A stretch of DNA of 64,000 nt from Stenopsyche tienmushanensis (taxonomy: Eukaryota; Arthropoda; Insecta; Trichoptera; Stenopsychidae): assembly GCA_008973525.1 (NCBI GenBank), contig WACJ01000082.1:1054001-1118000 (forward strand), read 5' to 3'. Shown here piece by piece: positions 1 to 10,165 of the stretch. Position 1 is the first letter of the stretch. Every line of letters starts with the position of its first letter. Below the pieces are notes generated by a model. The model saw only the letters and a list, made by a program, of their open reading frames with translations. It ran no database searches and had not been told where the DNA came from. The position numbers and the translations under genes are program-made.

Positions 1-2490
1 GAAACGACGCAAGTTTCGGTCGACCTAATATCTAATCTCGCGCACTCCCTGAGCATATAGGCAAAGGAATGAATTGAATTATGATAAGCTGGCACATATC
101 CGTGGTGGGGTTGCAAAGTGACGTCAGTAAGGCGGTCGTCAGGTGCTAAATCGACCACATGTTAACCAGTTGAGTCAGTGCTCTTCGAATACACAAGCAC
201 TGCTACCGCTTTTAACAGCGTGAAAGCCCCGGGTAAATTCCTTTAAGGCTTAATTTAATTAATTAGCGCTACTATTCACCGACTGTATTATTTGGGATAC
301 ACGTAAAGTTTGCGCCGGCAAGTAAAAGGAAACGCTAATATCCCACTTTAGTGTACATTTAATTTGTGGAGGCAACGAGATTTATTTATTGAAACAATGC
401 GGATACATCCCCCGCGGCGGCGAACCGGCATCCAAAACGGAAATCCGCAAAATACCACACAGCCTCCTCGCGAAACGCACAGACGTGCTTTGCAAGCTAC
501 ATTACAGTCACGCGTGCTGACCTTTATCAGACCCACCGAACCGATAAGCATTCATGCAAATAGATATTTTGCCGAACGATAAATTGCACAAGATATTAAA
601 GGTGGATTCGCCATTTTGTATCGCTTAATCTGATCGATCCGGCCGAGAAGAAAGCGTGCTATTTAAACATAATGGGGACGAAATCGATTCCGGATTGAAT
701 CCGAATAAAAAGCGAGGATGAATTCGAAAAAGCCGGCGTGATCCATCAACTTCGCCTTAAACGTGTGGTAGGCATTAACAATTCATCTATTCCCTATTTG
801 GTAGTCAAACCTATATTCCGCTGCTATTTTTGTGTACATCATAAAATATTCAGCAGATATTGAACAAGTGAAGAACTTAAAATAGAGGAAGACACTTTGA
901 TCCATCAACGACGTTTATTTACACACATGGAAAATCGTAAATATTACAATAGCGTGGGATTGTTTCCGTTTATTCTTGTTTTTTATGCCCTTTGAACGAC
1001 GTCAAAAGTACAAAACGTTCAATTTCGCTCAGGATCGAACGATCAAATCATTTTCAAAAGAATTTAAATACACTCCGTGCTTAAATAAGATGCACATGAA
1101 TGCAATCTTTCGTGAAATTTCCCACTGAATGGGTCGAGATATTAAATATTTTCCATTGTATGACTAAAGAAAATAAAGTTGAAAGGCAGCATCTTTGTGC
1201 ACAATATGTAATCATACTTGAATGGGCGCTATTCTTCGTTTATATGACCGTATTCAGATTAGCTTTATGCACATTATAATATTACATTTGTAAAAAAATA
1301 TTCTTATAAAATGTTGCAGATCAATGTCTTAATTTTTTTGAGTGGATGTTAGAACGAGACGCATGAATGTTTGCTTGTGCGGATTTTACTATTTTTTGTT
1401 TTGTCCCCTTCTTCTTATTGTTGCATTCGACTGTCAAAATTTCAACGGTTCTCAAACTGAGATTCGATTGGTTTAATTATTTATTATTTATTACTTATTC
1501 CACAAGTAGGTACATTTACGTTGTTTTAATGATTAAATTTAATTGAAATCGAATCATATTCCAGTTAAAGCATTGGATTGTAATATGGAGTATGTATAGC
1601 GTTGGTCCGGTTACGTGATGGATTGAAATTAAAAGAAACTAGTATTAAATTCGGCGTCGGCGGTAGATGCCTCGATAAAAACGTGAAATTAGTGATAAAG
1701 TCATAAGCCACCCTCGCCACGTTTTTAAATAAATCGTGTCATATATAATAAAAAGGGGTCAGGACTTGATCAGATAAAATCTGCGATGTTACGCCATAGT
1801 GGGTTAGCGTTATCGTGTTTTATAATTTAATATTTAGTTAACTGGCCCGTAAGTGATTTAGCCGCGTGAACAGCACTTAAATGTGATATATGCCGCAAAT
1901 AACTTTTATAACTACGCGTTTTCTCGCTAATCTTCTTACAATGACCACGTTTAAGGGCACGTGGTCGTCAACATGCTAGTTACATCACGTAACGTGTGTT
2001 GAGATTATAGTTATAATTAACTCCCGGTTAATATTAAAACCTCCGTTCAAAATAACACACAACGGCCCGCACTTACGCTTAAACACTGCATACGCTTGGT
2101 TGTCACGACACTCTTTCCGTTAAAATTTATTTCGTGTTGGTGAACTTTCAAATCATCAACGCGAGCCCAATGAAATCATATTTAGGGGTGTTTTGCCCCC
2201 TCGTAATTGAGTTACATATTTTTGGCATAGGAATAATGATGTGAATCGGGTGAACTGGTTATTAACATAAGAAACAAGTATAAAGAATTTACAAATATGC
2301 AATCGTACCCAACATTATTATACATTATATGCCATATCTTTTATCGGATTTAAGCAATCTCCATAGCAGATTTTTCTAGGGAAGAGATTTTTCACGTGGT
2401 GGTTTTTCTCATAGATGATGTTATGTTAAAATAAAAAATATCGGTAATACAGTAATAAAAAAGCTATTAATTATTTTATTATAATAAATC
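1..2490. other. unique AT-rich non-coding stretch
   Basis: No family motif, RNA gene or repeat shared with the rest of the window was seen. A slightly GC-richer patch near 360-580 is open on both strands for about 70 codons, but neither reading resembles a known protein and the two overlap completely, so they are taken as chance. A homeodomain-type AT core (TTAATTAATTAG) lies near 253-264. The stretch is best described as intronic or intergenic DNA. Confidence 0.5.
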
Positions 2491-2732
2491 TTATATATAA
2501 AAAATAATTCTTGTTTGTTCGTATGTAATGCGTTGCCATACCGTTCATCAAATTACAATAAAACTTCGTCCACTTATTGATAAAGATGGCGCGAGTAACA
2601 TAAGCATAATTTAATATACAAAAATACAAATTTGTTTGTTCGTATTTTATGCGCGGCCATACCGTTCATTCGATTGCGATAAAACTTTTCCAATGTATTG
2701 TTTGACCTTTCTGAAATAATATAGATATAGTA
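2491..2732 (+). mobile_element. Helitron-type repeat, locus H1 (two tandem units)
   Basis: Two tandem units of about 150 bp. Each starts with a TATATAAAAAT-like head followed by TTTGTTTGTTCGTAT, an ATGCGYTGCCATACCGTTCAT box and a GATTGCGATAAAACTT box. The same unit occurs at seven other places in the window; the 61.7 kb copy has complete Helitron-like ends, and on that basis this locus is assigned to the same non-autonomous family. The 3' CTAG terminus is missing here. There is no coding capacity. Confidence 0.65.
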
Positions 2733-3157
2733 TAATTCATTTACAGCAGATCAAAAGTACAAAAGAAAAATGTTCAAATTTAATCTATAGAAAATTACAC
2801 AAAATTCATCTTGGGATGTCCATATATCGCAAAAAATTCATGAAATTAGAAGCTTAATTCGCTTTAACTTTATATGCTGATTTCTTACTGTCTGGATTTT
2901 TTTGGGTACAGAGAAATTTTTTACCATTATCTGGATTTGAAGCGGAATCTTTGCAATAAAAGTTGTTCACAAAATTCATCATTACAATAAAATGTCTTCT
3001 AATTGTCCAGTAGTTATAGTACGTTGATATTTTTTTAAATTTAATTTAGCCTATTATGAGTTATTCAGCGCATTTTGATGATTTAAATTCAAAATGATTG
3101 AGTTGGAAGTCCATTCGCAATGTCGCGACACAACCTTCAAATAAATTGATATGATAC

Positions 3158-4331
3158 ATTTTCGATTTTCGAAAGGACATATCTCTAAGAATGTCGTCTA
3201 TAATTTTGCTGAAGAAATTCGGATTATTTCAATGCTTTACAGATAATTCGCGAAATGCGCTCGAAGCAATCACTCCGTCCAGATTGCGCCCCAACGGTTC
3301 TGAGACCGCTGCGGTCGCAGATTTGCCCATATATTTGCTTTTGTTTGCACGATAGATGTTCCTGTTGGAGATTTTTCTTATCTTTGTTATAGCAAGGGAG
3401 CAAATTAAGTCAAAAAATGTTAACAAACACATTGGGTCATATACTATCATAAAATTTCGATAGATGAAGCCCCTTAGCATTCAAACTGTTCGGCCTTCTG
3501 GAAGATTTTTGATGCGAATGGCAGAAAGATGCAACTACAAGATCATTATATTTGTACAAGCATCTTCCTGCTCTAAATGAAGAAATTTAGTAATTTTTTA
3601 GACCCATTTATGATGCCATGTTTTGCCAACCGTCGAGGCTCCGAATCTTCTAAAAATGCTATAACAGCTCGCAGAGATGCCAAATCAACCAAAAAATAAA
3701 AAATTAAGATAGCTGAAATATTGATTTATGGAATTGGAATCGCTGATTAGTAGTATGTTTTCATTTTCAGCAATTTTTAAGTATTTAAAACTTTAAACGC
3801 GTTTTTCTCGAAGCGAAATTTTTGCATATGATGTTGAAATAATTCCGAAAAACCAAGTCGCCAATCGGTCTTATATTTTGGAAGCTTATTTTATACATAT
3901 ATAGCTACGGCATTTTGCAAAATCAGGTCAAAATATTTGTTTTATCATAGGTTTCACATTAAAAAATACCCTCCAAAAAAGGTGTATTTTTCAAACTTAT
4001 TTTCAAACCAGTGCCATTTTGTTACTTTTAAACAGAAAGTATTAATTGAGTGTTATATAATAGCTACACTCATAAAGATTAAAAATCATTTTAACTCTTT
4101 TTTTCAGGTAAGCCTGAATGAAAAAATTGATGAACGCTGTGGACTTGCATCTTTTTTGACATGACATTTTGATTTTTTAAAAACGATATAATATATATGT
4201 TTTTTACTTACTAATTTATTTTTTTAGTATTATTTAAGAGTGCCATAACTTAGTTTCAGAAAGATTCATTTCTTTATACGGTGTATTTACTGTGAAAAAA
4301 AATGTTAAAAATTGCCTATTTTTTGGGCCGT
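3158..4331 (+). pseudogene. Mutator-like (MULE) transposase relic, copy 1
   Basis: The segment matches the MULE relics at 44.6 and 50.5 kb over most of its length but is the most decayed of the three. The transposase reading is only recognisable in scraps, around 3480-3600 (the counterpart of the NSWCELQ and LYLYKQLP region) and 3640-3740. The stretch that encodes the YYGLAI segment in the other copies is deleted near 3420. After the coding remnant comes the shared box AAACTTTAAACGCGTTTTTC near 3790, then an AT-rich 3' tail ending in TTTTTGGGCCGT at about 4331, the same end as copy 3. No left terminal repeat was found. Family knowledge: arthropod MULEs encode a DDE transposase with these motifs. 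This copy cannot be functional. Confidence 0.6.
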
Positions 4332-5216
4332 CTGTTGCTATATAAAAAAAGTATTTAACTGTATAAATTCTGTCCGAAATTAAAAAAAATAATAATTGAA
4401 ATAAATAAAGCAAAAAACACATAAGCGTATTATCACAACCACACACGAATCTCAATTATAATCATTATTCCCCAATCGTACAGCAATTTCAGTGTTTTAA
4501 GTACTTCACGTATACTCGAGTGGTACGGTAAAGCGTGGGCGTTAAGTGGGGACTAAGAGAAGGTTTACACATAAATACTTAGGCACATATATATGAGCAA
4601 AAAAAAAAAAAACCACCATTAAAGCCTCTTGAGTTTTTCCTCTCATTTGTCCGGGAAGAAAACTGATATATTACGGCAAAAATAATACGGAAAAGAACAG
4701 CGTAAAATATCGAAATTCTTCCCGATTGACATCTTGATGGAGCCCAGCGATTTCATAAAGGTCAAAACACGAAAAATATTTTCTCCAACACGATGAAATC
4801 TTAGCATAAAATAATATGAATCGTGTTCGAACGAATTACATGCCACTTTGTGATCTGATTACGACGTAATTATTTTAAATATCATATTGATATATTAATC
4901 GAGACTTGATATAATACAATTGGATTTCATGCGCGTTTTATACGGTTATTAATAGCATGATCGTAATTCAGCACTCGGTAATGTTGATGATTTTGACATT
5001 ATTCGAAATAAAGCATAACATCTTCAGGAATTTTTTTTTAGAGAAACATACTTATTATGTGGGGATTTTTCATTGCCATTGGGTATTAATATTTTTGCAT
5101 AGGTTATTTATCAATTTGTATGATTTAATTGATTTTGGGCTACAATTTCCTATAATACAGTAATTTAGATATAACACTTTTGACAGGTAACATGATGCAT
5201 TCCATACAATATTTTT
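4332..5216. other. AT-rich non-coding stretch
   Basis: Contains a poly(A) run near 4600 and low-complexity AT-rich DNA. Short open frames here have no recognisable similarity. No RNA gene or terminal repeat was seen. Confidence 0.4.
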
Positions 5217-5454
5217 ACTATGCCTATATTATTTTGCAAGTGTAAGCAATTACTTGAGCAAGATTTTATCGCAATCGGATAAACGGTATGGCAGCGCATT
5301 AAATACGGACAAACAAACATTGATTTTTATATATTAAACTATGCCTATGTTACTTGCGAAATCTTTATCAATAAGTGAACGAAGTTTTATCGCAATCTGA
5401 CGAACGGTATGGCAGCGCATTACATACGAACAAACAGAGATTAATTTTTATATC
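5217..5454 (-). mobile_element. Helitron-type repeat, locus H2 (two tandem units)
   Basis: Two tandem copies of the family unit in reverse orientation: TTTTATCGCAATC, then ACGGTATGGCAGCGCAT, then ACAAACAAACATTGATTTTT. The units are separated by the ACTATGCCTATGTTACTTGC spacer also seen at 54 and 60 kb. The 3' hairpin and CTAG end are absent, so the locus is truncated. Confidence 0.65.
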
Positions 5455-6837
5455 CTAATCATATTATAGCTCGAATATATTTGCCATTTTTTTAATATTC
5501 GAAAATTTATTCAAATTATAAAGCTAATATTCGACTATAAGATGCGACTTCTCGCCTTTTTTGTGCGATGGACTAAAGAAGCTTCCTATCCGATTGAATA
5601 CACTTATTTCCAATGAAGGGAACTATATAGAAAAATAAGATACTCCATTTGTATTTTTATATATCAACGTACAGCGAAATTCCGGGTTATATTTGAATCC
5701 TAATTTAATTTAATAAAACCTAATTTTTATCCACTTTTATGAAGATTCTTTGAGACAGAGTTCTATCGCAATGCGAATAACAAGGCGTCAATGCGTATTC
5801 GACGATATATCGTTGTTTGGCACTTTTCGCATGTATTGATAACAACGATATATCAGCGCTCGGCATTTAAGTTAGTCAATTTTTTTAGGCTTTTAATTTC
5901 AATTCAGTCAATTGCATTATGGCGGTTCATTAAATGCGCGGCCATTTTGGTTCATTTATTAGCATACTACTGACATTTTTGCTTTCGTTTAAATAAGTGG
6001 ATTGTATTATAGATGCGAAAATTTCAGCGAGGAGAACAACGTTATTTATTCGGCATAATTAATGTGTGTGCACGCCAAAAGGGGGGCGGTCAATAAAATT
6101 TATGCGTTCTGGTGGTTAAAAATTCAAAACTCCTGTTTGCGGTCGTAAATCGCAGAAATTCGGAAGCTGAAGGCAATATAAGGTGTGTGAGGATTTATTC
6201 GGCTAAATAAATAGTCAGTCGAACGCGGCAAAAACACCGCCGAATTCGGCAACCGGGGAAACCCCCGAAAGAATATTTTCGTATAAGTTGATTTTACTGC
6301 CTGCACTTGCGTGGTATTTTTGTACCTATAAAGTTTTGTGCGCTTTCCCCTCCTGGTCGTTGGCCATAAAAGAAATAAAAAACGGATCATATTTACATAA
6401 AAAGAAACGCAAGAAACACGACATGCAAGGAAGTCCCCGAAAAGAATATTTGATCGATAGCCGAAGAACAAGAAAGGGCGAAGAGTGTGGCGGGGAAGTT
6501 AACGGTTATTTACTTTAATGCTAGCAGACATTATGTATTCACATGATTGTTCCACTAATTATTTGAGTTATGACCGGTCGTCACGCACGCCACCATGTCG
6601 AGGTCTCGACCCCACTCGTTATACAATTGTTTTTCACCGTTCGGAAATTCTTGATGAGGCTTTCATTCCTATGAAAAAGCGACCAAAATTGTTGCCTTAC
6701 AAGCCGAAAATTATTTGATTATTTTTCAAAAAAAAAAAAACACCATCGATTTTTAGCCCTCCAAATGCGCGACGCCATGTCTGATCACAATAACATGTGC
6801 AAATACCGATAAAATATGCGTTAAGAAGCTAAACTTA
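5455..6837. other. unique non-coding stretch
   Basis: AT-rich DNA with a GC-richer patch around 6060-6520. That patch is open on the minus strand for 115 codons (6124-6471) and on the plus strand for 76 codons (6288-6518). The readings overlap and neither resembles a known family, so they are not called as genes. Confidence 0.4.
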
Positions 6838-6900
6838 TCATGTGTGTAATATATAATAAAATAGGCGAGATACTGGTCTAGTGGTACACTTTATGCTGCG
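6838..6900 (+). repeat. short dispersed repeat U, copy 1
   Basis: GTGTAATATATAATAAAA followed by a TACTGGTCTAGTGG core. The same order recurs at 39028-39092 (TACTAGTCTAGTG), and the first half recurs at 34438-34455. The second core resembles a tRNA-type internal A box, which is known from SINE heads, but no B box follows, so the class is unresolved. Confidence 0.4.
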
Positions 6901-6911
6901 TATATATAAGA

Positions 6912-7592
6912 TAAAGCGGAAAGTAATGTCATTTTATTTTGGTTGCATCCTTTGCCGTCAATTTGCCTCGGGTTGCTGTCGAGTGAATACGGCAAAATTG
7001 GTGTCATTTTGAAGCTCTGTTATTTGTCTTACTTTTTCTAATATTTTTATACGATCGAAAACGCCATAGATGGTTCAAAAAATTAAAAAATGGCAACAGA
7101 GATTTGAAAAATGAACCAAAATCAGAACGACCTCCAATAATCGATGATGACGCATTAAATTCTCTAGTAGAATCTGATCCTCGAAAAACTAATAAAGGAA
7201 TTATCGCTAGACATCGGCTGTTCCTGGTCAACAGTAAAAGACTCGGGAAAAAACAGACATAGACAGGGAATTTGGGTACCGCACGAGCTGTCATCAACGG
7301 TCTTGGAACAACGGATAATCATTTTTCATCGCTATTGTCCAGGTATGAAATCGATCAATTTTTAAGAAAGATCGTTCCTGGGGATGAGAAGTGGATCCTC
7401 TATAGCAGTCCGGGACAGAAAAACAGTACCTTTCTTCAAATCAAGTACCTGTTGTAAGGGAGCTAGATTTGGAAGTGCTGCAACATCCACCATAAAAATC
7501 ATTTGGATTCATTCTTAAGTGGAAAACCGGTCGAATTTTACGAAAGAGGTATTAAAAAGCTACCTAATTTGCGGAGAGCGATTATAAAAAAC
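6912..7592 (+). mobile_element. internally deleted mariner, copy M1
   Basis: Closely related to the longer mariner at 17557-18815. It starts with the same terminal sequence (TAAAGCGGAAAGTAATGTCA) and carries matching scraps of the transposase: the end of the helix-turn-helix region, the VESDP segment, the GDEKWILY catalytic block near 7380, and the HLDSFL segment near 7500-7520. Relative to the long copy there are at least three internal deletions (about 7040, 7455 and 7490), and the 3' end is missing after about 7590, so no right inverted repeat is present. Reading-frame breaks are frequent. It is a dead, non-mobile relic and a sibling of M2, probably not derived from it. Confidence 0.8.
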
Positions 7593-9183
7593 GCAATCAG
7601 TACAGAGGACTGACGAGCCAAATAATTCAAACTAAAATTCATACCCAAACTACAGAATCTTTACACTCGCATATTTACTACGTCACATCCTGTATTTTAC
7701 GGAATGTCCATAAAAGTAGTAAAACACCAAGAATTCCGCATCGCCTCCGATGTTTTTAGGTATCCCATAGAAAACCCATCCATTCTCGGGGACCCCACAT
7801 TTCATACTTTGTACACACACACAACCGTTTCATCTTCGCGTGCTTGTATCCATAAAAAGGTCAGGTCCTTTCCATCGAACGTTTTGATCCATTGTAATAC
7901 GGGGCTCATTGTTGGAGGTGCAGATGACCTTTAAAATGTCAAGTCATTTGAGCTCCATTCAAAACTATTTGGGGTTCCAGATATGAAATTCCTTGCTGGA
8001 TCATTATGCCACCGGAATAAATTCTCGCTGGAAAAAGCCAATGTAAATATTGCCCTATTTGAATGTTAGCGAAAATGCATAAATCAAAGAAAAATATATC
8101 AACATGCATTTACATTCGTACAGACTTGATATAGTTTCTTTGAGGAAGGGATGGAAAATTTAAATAAGCGGTAGAAATTAGTTATTAATAACGAAGGTGA
8201 TATATTTTATAATAGTTTATGCAAAAGAAAATGGATGGAAAAAATGGAATTCTTTCCGGGAAAACCTAATAATTCGGGTCGATGGATGCCATATTCAATT
8301 TTGAGCACATGATGGCTAAATAAGCTTTGAATGCCTATTGAATATAAGTCTTAGCAAAGTGGATCGTCTGCAGGTAATATGAGATGATTGTGGCATCATA
8401 TTGACGTATTGACAAAGGACTCGCAGAGAGCTATTTGCTTGGTCGTTGGAGCTTTTGTATGGCGCAAATTTACATGACAACTGATGTAAAAGCGTAAAAA
8501 TTACGAGAGTAGAAACAAGTTTTGTATAAAGGGAGTTCTTAACGAGTCTGTATATTCTTCGGGTCCTAAGGCGTATGATGAAATCCGCGCTTGTAGACGT
8601 CAGCAGATTGTATGCCAACGGGGCGCGAACAAAAACGTTTTAACTTGCAAATGTGCCAAAACTTTTTCCTTGCGGACCACGATCGTTGCCTGCCACCACG
8701 GCACATAATCGCATAGCAATTACTGTGTTTTGTTTCAATCCAACTAAGTTTGAGATCATGCCGCCATAAGTTGAGTTAAATTATTCACGCTCGGGAGGAT
8801 TCGCCGAAACCATAACCGCGAAGCCTCCCCCCGTTCTTTGCGCTTGAGCCGTAGACGCTTTGAAGTGGTTCGCGGATGACGTACTTATGCTCTGGTTTGT
8901 AAATCTGCATATAAATCGGGAAATCAGCCTAGCGATAATGAGAACCTAAGACTGGCGTCGGACCATGTGACGTACGTCGGTTTTGCGGAGCGCTAAGAAG
9001 ATGTCTAGCGTCATCGTCCTGTGGGAGTTATAATATAATTTCATCAAAAGAACAACGCCTAAGCTATTTAGAACGGTTAAAACACGGCATTTAATGTAAT
9101 ACATCAATGCTATCCGATAATATCCTTTTTTTTAATACTTGTGCAATATATTATAATCTAGAAAAATATACTAAAATATTTGT
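7593..9183. other. unique non-coding stretch
   Basis: No repeat shared elsewhere in the window and no recognised gene. The longest open frame is 100 codons on the minus strand (8316-8618), with no family resemblance that I can see. The GC-richer part around 8640-9010 is typical of the unique blocks in this window. Confidence 0.4.
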
Positions 9184-9325
9184 ATGGAACTGTGTGCTTT
9201 ACAGTTCCAGCGGCGTAATGGTTGATTGTTGTGCACATAAGAAGCTGCACACGAGGCTATGTAGGTAAGAGAGCACTGTCGTTTCTGCAGTGCTGACTTT
9301 ATGTATTGTGTTTAAAATCCATGTA
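9184..9325 (+). repeat. repeat R, uninterrupted copy
   Basis: Starts with a hairpin (GGAACTGT, 7-nt loop, ACAGTTCC), followed by a GTGCACACGA-like segment, an AGAGAGCACTGT box and CTGCAGTGC. A second copy at 53646-54500 carries the same landmarks but is split by a transposon. This copy therefore preserves the empty target site GATTGTTGTG. No terminal repeats or coding potential were recognised and the class is unknown. Confidence 0.6.
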
Positions 9326-9538
9326 CCAAATATTTTCCGAAAACAATTACAGAAATAGAAGAAAGTCATACAGGAAAATTGTACACTTTTGGAAAATGAT
9401 GCTGAGAATACCAAAATCAAGATTTGATTTGGTTTGTAGAAGTACGAGTGCCACCTAAATCTTGTGCTAAAAAGTGGCGAAATGAAACCCAATCGTAATT
9501 AGATGTTAAACAGTGACTAGTACATGACCAAAAGTTGT

Positions 9539-9627
9539 GTGTTATCGATAGTGTTTATTTATTTATGTACAAACTTCATACACGCTGCGACGGTCCTGAC
9601 AAATAAGTGGATTCGTACGGATGATAA
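9539..9627 (+). repeat. repeat S, copy 1
   Basis: About 90 bp matching 50331-50415 in inverted orientation at roughly 85% by eye, including AGTGTTTATTTATTT, CTTCATACACGCTGCG and GTACGGATGAT. In this copy it lies in an open frame (9524-9715) whose start looks like a signal peptide, but the other copy has stops in that frame. It is a dispersed repeat of unknown class, not a gene. Confidence 0.5.
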
Positions 9628-9670
9628 ATGTTGGACATACAAATATGGCAAAATTAGCTCATTACTCAAA

Positions 9671-10165
9671 GGGACAACAAGGATGTACCCTAATCTCGAA
9701 GTACGAAATATTTGAAGAAAAATCTGTGTAAATGCTTTTAATCTAATGTATAAAAATGAATTGGGTTTTGTTCGTTCGAAATGCGCTGCCATACTGTTCG
9801 TTGGATTGCAATAAATCTTCGTACATTTATTGTTAATCATTACGCGAGTAACATAGGCATAGTGTAATATATAAAAATCAATGTTTGTTTGTCCGTATTT
9901 AATGCGCTGCCATACCGTTCATTCAATTGCAATAAAACTTTGTCAACTTATTGTTTGCACTTTTTCAAATAATAATATATTCAAATAATAGTATAGTAAA
10001 ATTAGCTTAGATAACAATAGATCTTATATATAAAAATCAATTTTTGTATGTTTGTTCATATTTATAATTTTGAATAATATTCGAGTAATTTTGATATATA
10101 GGTTTCATCCGAAAAACGAAAACCGAAATCCGGTTTTGAAGAATGTCGGTTTTTATATAAGCCGT
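9671..10165 (-). mobile_element. hAT-like MITE relic carrying a Helitron insertion
   Basis: On the minus strand the right side (about 10165 down to 10100) matches the left inverted repeat of the hAT-like MITE at 53695: AAACCGACATTCTTCAAAAC against AAACCGGCATTCTTCAAAAC. The left side (9671-9740) matches that element's other subterminal region (AACAAGGAT, CCTAAT, GAAGAAAAATCTGTGTA). Between them lies Helitron locus H3, inserted at the same internal position as in the 54 kb copy, so the composite was copied as one unit. The outer end on the 9.67 kb side is lost. Confidence 0.55.
9742..10068 (+). mobile_element. Helitron-type repeat, locus H3 (two full units plus a partial third)
   Basis: Begins with TCTAATGTATAAAAATGAAT, preceded by A, as expected for a Helitron 5' end inserted between A and T. 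Three unit heads follow, at 9751, 9871 and 10025; the third breaks off shortly after its head, and no CTAG end remains. It lies inside the hAT-like MITE relic. Confidence 0.65.

Noticed and set aside
4084..4115. Plus-strand TTTTTTTCAG joined to GTAAGC, resembling a third ratchet point
   Set aside because: It lies in the 3' part of MULE relic 1; the matching place in copy 3 reads TTTCAAGTAAGC without AG|GT, and it is on the opposite strand to the two better sites.
6868..6885. tRNA gene suggested by TGGTCTAGTGGT
   Set aside because: No B box, no cloverleaf pairing and no acceptor stem.
9524..9715. Small secreted-protein gene (hydrophobic, signal-peptide-like start)
   Set aside because: Most of it lies in repeat S and in the hAT-like MITE relic; the other S copy has stops in this frame.
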